Shown: positions 1-9,320, counted from the stretch's first letter. The stretch is 64,000 nt of DNA from Mycobacterium malmoense (GCF_019645855.1 NZ_CP080999.1:310001-374000); one strand, 5' to 3'. The notes: generated by a model from the letters alone, not told the origin. Numbers and translations are program-made.

Positions 1-1763
1 GGCGTCGGGTGCGGTGCGCCGGTCAAGATGGTTTGAAGTGCGAGCACGAAGATCAAGAACTCGACACCGCCGGAGACCGTGCCCAGCCCGACATTGGCGG
101 CAATCGGATCGCCGATCGCGTTGATGAGCCCCTGAATGGGCTGGCCACCGATCGCTTGCGAAATCCCGTTCAGGAACAGGTTGGCGTCATACGACGGCAG
201 AGTGGTGGTGAGGGCGGTGGCGATGTCCGCCGTCGGAAGCAGGGTCGCGTACGCCGTCGAGGCCGCGGACGCGATGTCGTTGACGAGCGCGGTGTTCGCC
301 GCCTGGATGCCCGAGATGGCGCCGTCGAGCGCGGAGACCACGGACGTTCCGGTGGGCAGGGCCAGCGCGCCGGGCGCCGCGAGGTTCGACGTGAGCGCGT
401 GCGATATGCCCGACAGGTCCGGCAGCGACGGGAGGCCCTGTGCGGACAAGGTATTGGCGGCGGCGACGATTCCCTGCTGGGCCCCGCTGAGCAGGTCGCC
501 GGGCAGCGCGGCGGTCGCGGCGAGCGGCGGGAACAGGCCGAACGGCGTGGTCACATTCGCCGGTCCCGTCGACCAGCCATAGGCCGGGTCGCCGTAGCCC
601 CAGTTGACCAGGTACCGCAAGTCCGGCTGGAGCAGGTTGGCGAGCGGGTTCCCGACGTACGGAATTGCGCGCAACGGGTCCAGCAGCGGCAGGTTCTGGG
701 TCGGAATCATGTGGTAGACGGTGCCGCCGTTGTAGCCCGGGGACGTCGGCAGGGTAATGGCCGATTCGATCTGTGCTTGCGAAATGGTGAGATATGTGGG
801 GTGCACGAACACGATGCCCGCAACGGCATTGAGGTCGGAGAGGAAGTCGATCGGGTACTGCGGAAAATCGGCAAAGCCGTCGTATTCGAGCGTGTTATTG
901 ATAACCGTGTACCCGGTATTTGACGCCATCCCGCCGTAGAAGGGCAGGCCCAGACTCGGAATGTTCAGGTCGGGGAAGCGCGCGAGCAGGCCGCCGTTGG
1001 GCGTCATCTCGTTGCCGACCAGCACGAAGTTTACGGCCGAAGTCGGTATGTGGGCGGCGGCGAGCTGCGGCAGTTCCAGCGCGGCGAGGATGGCGCCCTG
1101 CGAATAGCCGAAAACGTTGACCGGGGTGTTTCCCAGCGTGATCTGTCCACTGGGTCCGATGAGGGCGTTGTTGAGGATCGTCAGGCCCCGGTCCACCGAT
1201 ATGTTCAAGGTCAGGTCCTTGATGCCGGTGATCGGATATAACCCCTCGGGAGTGAATACGGCTTGCAAATTGGCGGTGGTGAAAAACGGGGAAATGTATT
1301 TGCCGTAAGCCTCGGCCACGTAGCTTAGCGACGGGATCGGCACGCCGCTGGCACCCAAGATCAAAGAAATGGCAACGGGTTCCGCCGTGGCCGCGTTGGC
1401 CGCCGCTACCCCCGCGGCACCGGCGGTCGACGGCGCCAACAGGGCCTCGGCCGGCGCGGCGAGTCCGCCGAGCGCGCCCGAGGCCGCGATCTCGGCCTCC
1501 GTGTAGGCGCTCCCGGCGCCGGCCAACGCCGCAGCGAACCCGTCGTGAAACACCGCCGTCTGTTTGACGAGCGCCTGGTACTCCTGGGCGTAAGCGTTGA
1601 ACAGCGTCGCCGTCATCGCCGAGACCTCGTCGCCGGCCGCGGCCACCACACCGGTTGTCGCGCCCGCCGCGGTCTCGTTGGCCGCGTTGATCGCCGAACC
1701 GATGGCCGTCACGTCCGCGGCCGCCGACGCGATTATCGGTGGTTGCGTGAGGACGTATGTCAT
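1..1763 (-). CDS. PE-family protein with PE-PPE hydrolase domain (C-terminus cut by window start)
   Basis: Residues 1-95 form a PE domain ending in the type VII secretion signal YTEAE (Tyr87 to Glu91). A PE-PPE (PF08237) serine hydrolase-type domain follows, with the nucleophile elbow GYSQG around Ser221. This is the canonical GxSxG, whereas the three other PE-PPE proteins here have GxSxS. The ATG at 1763 is chosen because GGAAAGGA lies just upstream. The frame is open to base 3 (587 codons) and already reaches the ILTG motif near the end of the third paralogue, so only a few residues should be missing. It corresponds in position to Rv0151c/Rv0152c (PE1/PE2) of M. tuberculosis. It is expected to be exported by an ESX system to the envelope and may act as an esterase; the substrate is unknown. 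Only 51 bases separate it from the next gene, so co-transcription is likely. Confidence 0.9.
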   Translation of the reverse strand, partial: MTYVLTQPPIIASAAADVTAIGSAINAANETAAGATTGVVAAAGDEVSAMTATLFNAYAQEYQALVKQTAVFHDGFAAALAGAGSAYTEAEIAASGALGGLAAPAEALLAPSTAGAAGVAAANAATAEPVAISLILGASGVPIPSLSYVAEAYGKYISPFFTTANLQAVFTPEGLYPITGIKDLTLNISVDRGLTILNNALIGPSGQITLGNTPVNVFGYSQGAILAALELPQLAAAHIPTSAVNFVLVGNEMTPNGGLLARFPDLNIPSLGLPFYGGMASNTGYTVINNTLEYDGFADFPQYPIDFLSDLNAVAGIVFVHPTYLTISQAQIESAITLPTSPGYNGGTVYHMIPTQNLPLLDPLRAIPYVGNPLANLLQPDLRYLVNWGYGDPAYGWSTGPANVTTPFGLFPPLAATAALPGDLLSGAQQGIVAAANTLSAQGLPSLPDLSGISHALTSNLAAPGALALPTGTSVVSALDGAISGIQAANTALVNDIASAASTAYATLLPTADIATALTTTLPSYDANLFLNGISQAIGGQPIQGLINAIGDPIAANVGLGTVSGGVEFLIFVLALQTILTGAPHPT

Positions 1764-1814
1764 CGGCTCAAATCCTTTCCGGGCCTTTCCATACCGGCGC
1801 GCCGTCGGCGCCGT

Positions 1815-3596
1815 TTAGGCGAGACTGTTCAAGTCGGCGACAATCGTGTCAGCCGCGTGCTCGAAAACGCGGAATTCGAAACCGCCTCCGAGCGTGGCCA
1901 ATGCGACGTCGGCGGCCACCGGAGCGCCGAATGCATAGATCAGTCCCCCGGTGGGGTCGCCATTGATCACCTGCTGCACCCCGTCCAGGAAGAGGTTGGC
2001 GTCATAGGACGGCACAGAGGTAAACAATGCCGTCACGATGTCGGCCGTCGGAAGCAGGGTCGAATAAGCCGTCGAGCCGGCGTCCGTGAGCGCGTTGGTG
2101 ATTCGGCTGTTGGCCGACTGCAGGGCGGCGATGAAGCTGTCGGGCGAGGACAGCGCCGACGTCAGTCCTGTGGGCAGGGGATAGGGCCCGCCGGTCCCGA
2201 TCGATCCCGTGATCGAGGCCAGGCTGGGCGGTGAGAGAGACGGGATCCCGGCGATCCCGGCGCTGATGTCGCCGGTGAAGGCGCCGATTCCCTGCTGGGT
2301 TCCGCCGGCCAGGGCGGCAAGGACGGCTCCCGGGCTGACGGGCGGGATCACCCCGAACGGCGTGGGAACATTGGGCGGGTCAGGCGACCAGCCCTGGCTG
2401 GTGCTGCCGTAGCCCAGGTCGACCAGGACTTTCAAGTCGGGTTGGACCAGGTCCGCGATGGGGTTACCGATGACCGGTATCGCCCGCACCGGATCCAAAA
2501 GCGGCAGATTCTGGGTTGGCAGGATGAAGTACTGGGTCAGCGGATTGCCCACCGTGTTCGTCAGTTGGATAGCCGAATTGATCTGATCGAGTGTGTAATA
2601 CGGATACGTTCCGTGCAGCTCGACGATCCCCATAAAGGCGTTGAGGTCGGACAGGAAGTTGATGGGGTATTGCGGGAAGTCGGCGAAGCCGTCGTATTCG
2701 ATCGTGAAAATCTGGGTCGGGAAGGAATTGTCTGGAGTCGCGGTGCCGAACGTCAGGCCCAGGCTCGGCAGGCTCAAGCCCGGGAAGCGTGAGAGCAGGC
2801 CGCCGTTGGGGTTCGCCGGGTCACCGATCAGCGAGAAATTCAGGCCGACACCGGGGGGCAGCAGGCTTCCGCCCGGCGTGTTGGTGGGGTTGAGCACCTG
2901 CATCTCCAGCGAGGCGATGATCGCGCTCTGCGAGTAGCCGAAGACGTTGATCGTGTTTGTGCCCGAGCTGACCAACGACTGAATCTGGTTGTTCAGGATC
3001 GTGAGGCCTCGGGCGAGTGATATGTCGAGGGTCAGGTCCTTGACGCCGGTGAGCGGATACAGGCCCTCGGGCGTGGCGAGGCCCATCGCGGTGCCCACGG
3101 TGTAAAAGGGCTTGACGAACAACATGGTGAGCTGGTTGATGTAATCGGTCGCCGGTATCGGGTATCCGCTGGCGCCCATGACGACGGTGACGGTCGTGGC
3201 CTGGCCGGACAGCGCCTGGATTATCGGAGCCGCGACCCGGGTCGCGCTCACCGCCGAGGTGGTGCCGCCGAGCAGCGAAAAGGTGTCCGCTTCCAGGGAA
3301 CCCAGCGCATTCGACGCCGCGGTTTCGGCGCCGGCATAGGCGTTACCGGCCGCGGACAACGCCGCAACGAACTCGTCGTGGAATGCCGTCGCCCGCTGGA
3401 GCAGCGCCTGGTATTCCTGGCCGTACGCACCGAACAGGGACGCGGTGAGCGCCGACACCTCGTCTTCGGCCGCCGCCACCAGGCTGGTTGTCGGTGCGGC
3501 GGCGGTCGCTCTGGCCGCGCTGATTGCCGAACCGATCTCCGACACATCCGTCGCGGCCCCCGCCAGCAATTGCGGCTGAATAGTCAAGCCCGTCAT
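1815..3596 (-). CDS. PE-family protein with PE-PPE hydrolase domain
   Basis: A complete 593-residue paralogue of its neighbours. The PE domain (about 1-95) carries the YAGAE export motif at Tyr87-Glu91. The PE-PPE domain follows, with GYSQS at 220-224 (predicted nucleophile Ser222). GxSxS is the form seen in PE16 (Rv1430), for which esterase activity has been reported. Motifs such as DLTLDIS and EYDGFADFPQYP are shared by all the copies in this window. The ATG at 3596 follows AAAGGAA. The 210 bases upstream (3597-3806) separate it from the third copy and may hold its own promoter. It is a predicted surface or secreted lipid esterase; the substrate is not deducible from sequence. Confidence 0.92.
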   Translation of the reverse strand: MTGLTIQPQLLAGAATDVSEIGSAISAARATAAAPTTSLVAAAEDEVSALTASLFGAYGQEYQALLQRATAFHDEFVAALSAAGNAYAGAETAASNALGSLEADTFSLLGGTTSAVSATRVAAPIIQALSGQATTVTVVMGASGYPIPATDYINQLTMLFVKPFYTVGTAMGLATPEGLYPLTGVKDLTLDISLARGLTILNNQIQSLVSSGTNTINVFGYSQSAIIASLEMQVLNPTNTPGGSLLPPGVGLNFSLIGDPANPNGGLLSRFPGLSLPSLGLTFGTATPDNSFPTQIFTIEYDGFADFPQYPINFLSDLNAFMGIVELHGTYPYYTLDQINSAIQLTNTVGNPLTQYFILPTQNLPLLDPVRAIPVIGNPIADLVQPDLKVLVDLGYGSTSQGWSPDPPNVPTPFGVIPPVSPGAVLAALAGGTQQGIGAFTGDISAGIAGIPSLSPPSLASITGSIGTGGPYPLPTGLTSALSSPDSFIAALQSANSRITNALTDAGSTAYSTLLPTADIVTALFTSVPSYDANLFLDGVQQVINGDPTGGLIYAFGAPVAADVALATLGGGFEFRVFEHAADTIVADLNSLA

Positions 3597-3806
3597 CGGC
3601 CAGTTCCTTTACGACTAGGTGCTGATAACCTGATAACACTGTCAAGCCGATGATCCGGCGAACCCGTCACCGTGAAGCCAGCAGTGGCCAGCGTAGATCG
3701 ATCCCACCCCGTTTTTCGGCGGTTTGCGCCAAAGCCATTCCGCCCACGGATGCTCGGGGCTGAAATGGTCTCCGCTTCAGCGGCCTTCAGCCGCGAAAGA
3801 CGGCTG

Positions 3807-5546
3807 TCAGTTGGGGCCCGGGTTCGGTGTCCCGGTCAAGATCGTGTCGAGCGCATTCTCGACGGTTATGAGTTCGAAACCGCCCGCGAGCGTGCTCAGG
3901 CCGACGTTGGCCGCGATCGGATCGCCGAACGCATTGATGAGTCCCTGAATGGGTTGGCCGTTGATCGCCTGCGAGATCCCGTTCAGGAACAGGTTGACGT
4001 CATACGACGGAAGCGAAACGGCAAGGGCCGTACCGATGTCCGCCGTCGGAAGCAGCGTCGCGTAGGCGGTCGAGAAGTCGGTCGTCAGGGTGCCGACGAT
4101 GTTGCTGTTCGCCGACTGGATGCTCGAGATGATGCTGTTGATGGTGGATGGTATGGACGCCGGGGCGGCCAGGGGCAGTGCGGCACCCGACGATCCGGCT
4201 CCCGCAAGCAGGCTCGTCAGCGACAGGGCGGGCAGCGACGTCGGTGTCAGGGAGGACAGGTCGCCGACGAAGGCGCCGAATCCCTGCTGGGCGCCGCTGA
4301 TCAAGTCGGGCCCCAGGGCCGTGGTCGCGCTCAGCGGCGGCAAGAACCCGAACGGCGTCTGCACGTTGGCAGGTCCGGTCGAGAAGCCGTACGCCGGGTT
4401 GCCGTAGCCCCAGTTCACGAGATATGTCAGATCCGGTTGCACCAGGTCCGCGAGCGGGTTGCCGATGAGCGGGATGGCACGCAGCGGCTCGAGCAGCGGC
4501 AGGTTCGTGGTGGGAATCATGTTGTAGGTGGTCATGGACGGCGCCCCGGACTGCGGCAATTGGAAGGCCGTGTCGAGTATCGCTTGCGTCAGGTGCGGGT
4601 AGGTGCCGTGTATGAACACGATGCCCGCAAGGGCGTTGAGGTCGGAGAGGAAGTCGATCGGGTATTGCGGGAAGTCGGCGAAGCCGTCGTATTCGAGCGT
4701 CCAGATGGTGGTCGGGAAGTCATTGCTCGGCGTCGAGGCGCCGAATGTGACACCGAGGCTGGGGAGGCTCAGGTCGGGGAAGCGCGAAAGCAGGCCGCCG
4801 TTGGGATTGGCGGGATCACCGAGCAGGGTGAAGAACGCCTGGACCGGCGACCCGCCCGTTCCGTTTGTAAAGCCCTCGGCGAGGAGTTTCGGCATTTCCA
4901 GCGAGGCGATGATCGAGCTCTGCGAGTACCCGAGAATGGAAACGGCCTGGCTGGTGCCGGGCTGGATCGCCAGGTTGATGGCGTTGTCCAGCTCGGTGAC
5001 GCCGCGGGCCAGGGATATGTCTAAGGTCAGGTCTTTGACACCGGTGAACGGATACAACCCCTCGGCCGTGGACACGGCCTGGAGAGGTCCCGTGAAATCC
5101 TGCAAGTAGAGGCCGGCGACGCTTTGCAGGTAGGCCATCGACGGTGTCGCGGTGCCGCTGCCGGTCATGATTAGGTTGGCGACGACGCTCGGGTCCGCCC
5201 CCTGCGTTACCGCCGCGAATACCGGGTTGGCCGTGGCACCGCCGGCGAGCCCGAGCGTGCCGGCGATCTCGGCTTCGGCTTGCGTGTAAGCGTTTCCGGC
5301 GGCGGTCAGCGTCGCAACGAACTGCTCGTGGAATACGGCCGCCTGTTGGAGGAGCGCCTGGTACTCCTGGCCGTACGTGCCGAAAAACGTCGCGGTGATC
5401 GCCGACACCTCGTCTTCGGCCGCCGCCACCAGGCTGGTTGTCGGGCCGGCGGCGGCGGCCTTGGCCTCGTTGAGCGCCGAACCAATTGCCGAAGCATCCG
5501 CGGCGGCCGTGGCCAAGAGCTGTGGCTGGGTGATCAAGCTCGTCAT
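3807..5546 (-). CDS. PE-family protein with PE-PPE hydrolase domain
   Basis: The third tandem copy, 579 residues. It has a PE domain (1-95) with export motif YTQAE, and a PE-PPE domain with GYSQS at 206-210 (Ser208). The reading frame stays open 87 codons further upstream, but the ATG at 5546 is chosen because GGAAGGGA precedes it and because it aligns with the starts of the other copies. M. tuberculosis has two such genes next to ptpB (PE1 and PE2); here there are three, which points to lineage-specific duplication or to loss in the other lineage. The close resemblance of the copies leaves room for recombination between them. Confidence 0.92.
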   Translation of the reverse strand: MTSLITQPQLLATAAADASAIGSALNEAKAAAAGPTTSLVAAAEDEVSAITATFFGTYGQEYQALLQQAAVFHEQFVATLTAAGNAYTQAEAEIAGTLGLAGGATANPVFAAVTQGADPSVVANLIMTGSGTATPSMAYLQSVAGLYLQDFTGPLQAVSTAEGLYPFTGVKDLTLDISLARGVTELDNAINLAIQPGTSQAVSILGYSQSSIIASLEMPKLLAEGFTNGTGGSPVQAFFTLLGDPANPNGGLLSRFPDLSLPSLGVTFGASTPSNDFPTTIWTLEYDGFADFPQYPIDFLSDLNALAGIVFIHGTYPHLTQAILDTAFQLPQSGAPSMTTYNMIPTTNLPLLEPLRAIPLIGNPLADLVQPDLTYLVNWGYGNPAYGFSTGPANVQTPFGFLPPLSATTALGPDLISGAQQGFGAFVGDLSSLTPTSLPALSLTSLLAGAGSSGAALPLAAPASIPSTINSIISSIQSANSNIVGTLTTDFSTAYATLLPTADIGTALAVSLPSYDVNLFLNGISQAINGQPIQGLINAFGDPIAANVGLSTLAGGFELITVENALDTILTGTPNPGPN

Positions 5547-5822
5547 CGGCGTTTCCCTTCCGGACGCACGAGTTCCCGTATTGGTACCGACGACGCTGCC
5601 AAACCGATGACCCGGCGCATCGCTGAACCGGCACGCAGCTAGCTTAGAGCGATCACGCGGTCGTGTTGGCGTTTTGCGCCACTGTATTTGGTTCTTCCCC
5701 GCCCGCGGGCCGAGCGTGACAATCCGGCCGGCGACGGCTCGCGCCGCCGCGGTCGGCCGGCACCGCGGTCCTCGTGCGAAAACCGTTGCAGCCCTGGCGT
5801 TTTCCATGGTGCCCGACTGGAG

Positions 5823-6650
5823 TCAGGCGAGCAGCGCACCCCGCAGCCGGTCGAGGTCGGCCTCGGTGACATCCGCGTCACGCAAATACCCGTCCAGCGA
5901 CCCGAATTCCTCGTCGATCGTTTGGCGGGCGGCGCCCAGGTACTCGGGACGGACGCCGAGAACCCCGTCGGAAAGCCGGGCCTCGGTGAAGGTCACCACC
6001 TCCGGGGTCAGTTCGGTGTCCGCGCGCTGCCGGATCATCTCCGAGATCCGGGCCCGCAGCTCGGGCACGGCCTCATTGCTGCGCAGGAAGTCGGCGACGA
6101 TGGTGTCGCGATCGACGCCGATCGTTTCCAGCACCGTCGCGATCACGAAGCCGGTGCGATCCTTGCCCGCGAAGCAGTGGGTGAGCACGGGGCGCCCGGC
6201 GGCCAGCAGTGTGATGACGCGGCGCACCGCGCGTTGCGCTCCGTTGCGTGTCGGGAATTGCCGGTACTCGTCGGTCATGTAGCGAGTGGCAGCCTCGCTC
6301 ACCGACTCGTCGGAGTCGCCGCCTTCGCCGGTCAGGAGCCGCTGGAATGCGTGTTCGTGGGGCGCCTGGCCGTCGGTGTCGGACTCGTCGTCGGCGAGGT
6401 CGGGGAAGGGCAGCAGGTGGATGTCGACGCCGTCGGGAACCCGTCCCGGCCCGCGCCGGGCAACCTCACGGTTTGCGCGCAGGTCGGCCACGTCGGTGAT
6501 TCCCAGCCGCCGCAGCGTTTCCCGGCCGTCGTCCTCCAGCCGGCTCAGCTCGCTGGACCGGAACAGCCGCCCGGGGCGGAGCGCCGCGGTGCTTTCCGCG
6601 ACGTCACGGAAGTTCCACGCGCCCGGCAGTTCTCGCAAAGTCGCCGCCAT
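5823..6650 (-). CDS. ptpB: Secreted-type protein tyrosine/lipid phosphatase PtpB (MptpB)
   Basis: A 275-residue counterpart of M. tuberculosis PtpB (Rv0153c, 276 residues), a phosphatase with phosphotyrosine and phosphoinositide activity that acts in the host cell. The P-loop HCFAGKDRTG lies at 158-167 with catalytic Cys159 and Arg165. The Lys-Asp inside the loop (163-164) is the family signature that gives the broad, lipid-type specificity. No classical signal peptide is visible, as in the M. tuberculosis protein. The frame stays open further upstream, but the ATG at 6650 starts the family-typical MAATLRELPGAWNFRDV. Its start lies one base from the end of fadE2, so the two are co-transcribed. 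Confidence 0.95.
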   Translation of the reverse strand: MAATLRELPGAWNFRDVAESTAALRPGRLFRSSELSRLEDDGRETLRRLGITDVADLRANREVARRGPGRVPDGVDIHLLPFPDLADDESDTDGQAPHEHAFQRLLTGEGGDSDESVSEAATRYMTDEYRQFPTRNGAQRAVRRVITLLAAGRPVLTHCFAGKDRTGFVIATVLETIGVDRDTIVADFLRSNEAVPELRARISEMIRQRADTELTPEVVTFTEARLSDGVLGVRPEYLGAARQTIDEEFGSLDGYLRDADVTEADLDRLRGALLA

Positions 6651-6651
6651 G

Positions 6652-7875
6652 TCAGGTGACCGCCGCGGCGAACGCGGATCGTTCCCGGCCGATCTCGGTG
6701 CGCGCGATGGTCCGCATGTGCACCTCGTCGGGCCCGTCGAAGATCCGCATGGCGCGATGCCAGCCGTATAGCCGGGCCAGCACCGTGTCGTCGCTGACAC
6801 CGGCGGCCCCGTGCACCTGGATGGCCCGGTCGATGACGTCGCAGGCCACCTGCGGCGCCACCGCCTTGATCTGTGAGACCAGCAGGTGGGCGGCCCTGTT
6901 GCCGTGCTGGTCGATCGTCCAGGCCGCCTTCTCGCACAGCAATCTTGCTTGGTCGATCTCGTTGCGGGACTTGGCAATTGCTTGCTGCACGACGCCCTGC
7001 TCGGCCAGCGGACGGCCGAACGCCACCCGGTTTTTGACCCGGTCCACCATGAGGGCCAGCGCGCGTTCGGCCCCGCCGAGCGCGCGCATGCAGTGGTGGA
7101 TGCGGCCGGGTCCCAGCCGGGCCTGGGCGATCGCGAAGCCTGCGCCCTCTTCGCCGAGCAGATTGGTGGCCGGCACCCGGACGTTGTCGTAGATCACCTC
7201 GCAGTGGCCGTGCTGGTCCTGCCAGCCGAACACCGGCGTCGAGCGGACAATCGTCACGCCGGGAGTGTCCATCGGCACCAGGACCATCGACTGCTGCTGG
7301 TGGCTTGCCGCGTCGGGGTTGGTGCGGCCCATCACGACGAGGACCTTGCAGCGCGGGTCCGATGCGCCCGACGTCCACCATTTGCGGCCGTTGATGACGT
7401 AGTCGTCGCCGTCGCGCGTGATCGTGGTCTCGATGTTGCGGGCGTCGCTGCTGGCGACCGCGGGCTCGGTCATCGAGAAGGCGCTGCGGATGTCGCCGTT
7501 GAGCAACGGTTGCAGCCACCGGACGCGTTGCTCGTCGGTGGCGAACATGTGCAGGATCTCCATGTTGCCGGTGTCCGGGGCCGCGCAATTCAGCGCCTCG
7601 GGCGCGATCTCCAGGCTCCAGCCGGTGATCTCGGCCAGCGGAGCGTATTCCAGGTTGGTCAGGCCAGACTCGGCCGGCAGGAACAGGTTCCACAGGCCCC
7701 GCTCCTTGGCCCTGGTTTTCAGCTCCTCGACGACCGGCGGGACGGTGTGGTCGTGCGGGCCGGCCTCGTCGCGGTATTTGTCGTATTCGGCCTCGGCCGG
7801 AAAGACGTACTCGGTCATGAAGTCGGACAGCCGCTTGTGATAGTCGACGGCCTTGGCCGACATCGCGAAGTCCAT
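6652..7875 (-). CDS. fadE2: Acyl-CoA dehydrogenase FadE2
   Basis: A 407-residue flavin-dependent acyl-CoA dehydrogenase (Rv0154c in M. tuberculosis). It has the usual N-terminal helical domain, a middle beta-barrel (SAFSMTEPAVASSDA, flavin and substrate contacts) and a C-terminal helical domain. The IFDGPDEVHMRTIAR segment near the C-terminus carries the likely catalytic Glu. The ATG at 7875 (MDFAMSAKAVDYHK) is preferred over one 42 bases upstream because it matches the family start. It probably oxidises acyl-CoA in beta-oxidation; chain specificity is not evident. The gene is upstream of ptpB in one transcription unit. The IS110 element now sits about 55 bases upstream and may have displaced or changed its promoter. 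Confidence 0.93.
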   Translation of the reverse strand: MDFAMSAKAVDYHKRLSDFMTEYVFPAEAEYDKYRDEAGPHDHTVPPVVEELKTRAKERGLWNLFLPAESGLTNLEYAPLAEITGWSLEIAPEALNCAAPDTGNMEILHMFATDEQRVRWLQPLLNGDIRSAFSMTEPAVASSDARNIETTITRDGDDYVINGRKWWTSGASDPRCKVLVVMGRTNPDAASHQQQSMVLVPMDTPGVTIVRSTPVFGWQDQHGHCEVIYDNVRVPATNLLGEEGAGFAIAQARLGPGRIHHCMRALGGAERALALMVDRVKNRVAFGRPLAEQGVVQQAIAKSRNEIDQARLLCEKAAWTIDQHGNRAAHLLVSQIKAVAPQVACDVIDRAIQVHGAAGVSDDTVLARLYGWHRAMRIFDGPDEVHMRTIARTEIGRERSAFAAAVT

Positions 7876-7930
7876 GTCCGCCACGATAGGACACGCGCGA
7901 TATGCCGGCGCGAGCAATGCGGCGCGAGCA

Positions 7931-9090
7931 GTAGCTCCTATGTCAAGCTGCGCTGGGTTGGGTGCGGGCTTGGTAGTCCTTGAGGAGTCGGCGGTAGACG
8001 TTGCGGGATATGCGGCGTTTGATGCAGCGTCGTGCTGCGGCTTTGGTTTTTCCGTTGGCGATAAGCCGTTGGTAGTAGGCGTGGGTTTCGCTACTGGTGA
8101 TGCGGATCTGGGTGAGGGCGATGCGATGGATGGCGGTGTTGATTTGGCGGTTACCCGAGCGGCTTAATCGCACTTGACCTTCGGTGTTGCCTGACCATAC
8201 CGGGATGGGGGCTATTCCGGCGTGGCAGGCGAAGGCGGCCTCGCTTTTGAACCTGTCCACTGCGGCGGCTTCGCCGACGATTTTGGCCGCGGTCAGCTCT
8301 GCGCAGCCGGGAATGTCGAGCAGTGTGGGAGCCACGTCGCGGACCCGCTCACCGAGGCGCTTTTCTAGGGTGTCGATCTCGGTGGTGAGTCGGATGATGT
8401 CGGCGAGCTCGGCGCGCGCCATTTCGGCCACCACGCCTGGCTGGGTGTCCAGCCAGGCCGCTAGGGCTTGCTGGTGTTTGATCGCTCTAAGCGCACGCGG
8501 TGCTGGCTCGCGCTCGGGGTCGAGCTCGTGGACATGCCAGCGCAGCCGACTGATCGTCGACGTGCGGTGGGCGACAAGGACATCACGGCGATCGGTGAGC
8601 AACTTCAACTCCCGCGAGATTTCATCATGGGAAGCGACGGGCAGGTCGGGTTCGCGCAGCACCGCCCGCGCCACCGCCTGGGCATCGATCGGATCGGACT
8701 TACCCCGGGTCCGCGCCGACTTACGCACCGCGTGCATCAACTTCGTCGGCACCCGCACCACCTGCTGCCCGGCGCTCAACAGGTCGCGCTCTAGGCGCGC
8801 GGACATATTCCGGCAGTCCTCGATACCCCAGATCAGTGCGGTACCGAACTGCTCACGGGCCCATAGGACAGCCAGGGTGTGACCGGCTGTGGTGGCCTTG
8901 ACCGTCTTCTCACCAAGCTTGCGGCCGACCTCATCAACGGCGACAAAGGTGTGTTTGCGCTTGTGCACATCAGCTCCAACAACAACCATGAAGGTTGCCT
9001 CCTTCACTTCCTGGATGGGGGTGTTGAGGTTGGGCCGGTCGGCGGACACATCTCAGTCGGGGCGAATGCCAGGCTCCTATCAAGTCACGC
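7931..9090 (-). mobile_element. IS110-family insertion sequence (boundaries approximate)
   Basis: A single recombinase gene is flanked by two similar short sequences in the same orientation: GTAGCTCCTATGTCAAGCTG at 7931-7950 and AGGCTCCTATCAAGTCACG at 9071-9089. They share GCTCCTAT followed by CAAG. IS110 elements lack long terminal inverted repeats, and short same-orientation core repeats at the two ends fit their site-specific recombination. The element lies between fadE2 and a DUF1348 gene, where the H37Rv order has no insertion sequence. The ends are inferred. The C-rich DNA from 9091 to 9248 has no gene and could still belong to the element. Confidence 0.7.
7943..8989 (-). CDS. IS110-family transposase (RNA-guided DEDD recombinase)
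   Basis: 348 residues. The N-terminal RuvC-like domain shows the DEDD set: Asp7 (GADVHK), Glu57 (WGIEDC), Asp99 and Asp102 (SDPIDAQA). The C-terminal Transposase_20 domain carries the SRSGNRQINTA motif with the predicted catalytic Ser at 276 or 278. The ATG at 8989 is chosen for the strong AAGGAGG 8 bases upstream; an in-frame start 60 bases further up is possible. IS110 enzymes are now known to work with a structured bridge RNA made from a non-coding end of the element. The gene looks intact, so the copy may be active. Confidence 0.93.
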   Translation of the reverse strand: MVVVGADVHKRKHTFVAVDEVGRKLGEKTVKATTAGHTLAVLWAREQFGTALIWGIEDCRNMSARLERDLLSAGQQVVRVPTKLMHAVRKSARTRGKSDPIDAQAVARAVLREPDLPVASHDEISRELKLLTDRRDVLVAHRTSTISRLRWHVHELDPEREPAPRALRAIKHQQALAAWLDTQPGVVAEMARAELADIIRLTTEIDTLEKRLGERVRDVAPTLLDIPGCAELTAAKIVGEAAAVDRFKSEAAFACHAGIAPIPVWSGNTEGQVRLSRSGNRQINTAIHRIALTQIRITSSETHAYYQRLIANGKTKAAARRCIKRRISRNVYRRLLKDYQARTQPSAA

Positions 9091-9248
9091 CGGCCGGTCC
9101 ATCTCACCGGTGCCGGCACTACTGCTCAACGCCAACCCGCAGGCGGCAACACAAAATCGAGCCAGACACCAGTGATCCGGAACCAACCACCACGCGCGGC
9201 ACCTGTCACGAAGACACGCCCCAACACGGCACACCCACCCTGACACTA

Positions 9249-9296
9249 AGACACAGAATCGCCCAAAACCACGTGGTTTTGGGCGATTCTGTGTCT
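9249..9296. repeat. Perfect 48-bp palindrome
   Basis: Two 24-base arms meet with no spacer at ACGT (centre 9272/9273). The left arm runs AGACACAGAATCGCCC and on to CAC, and the right arm is its exact reverse complement. It lies between the insertion sequence and the DUF1348 gene, about 25 bases before that gene's start. It could extrude as a cruciform, act as a terminator for transcripts entering from either side, or bind a dimeric protein. There is no T-tract, so a standard intrinsic terminator is not evident. Confidence 0.9.
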
Positions 9297-9320
9297 GCTC
9301 ACGGGGGGAGGATGGGCCTC

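Noticed and set aside
5547..5807. N-terminal extension of the third PE protein by 87 codons
   Set aside because: PE proteins start with the PE domain; the ATG at 5546 has a ribosome site and aligns with the paralogues.
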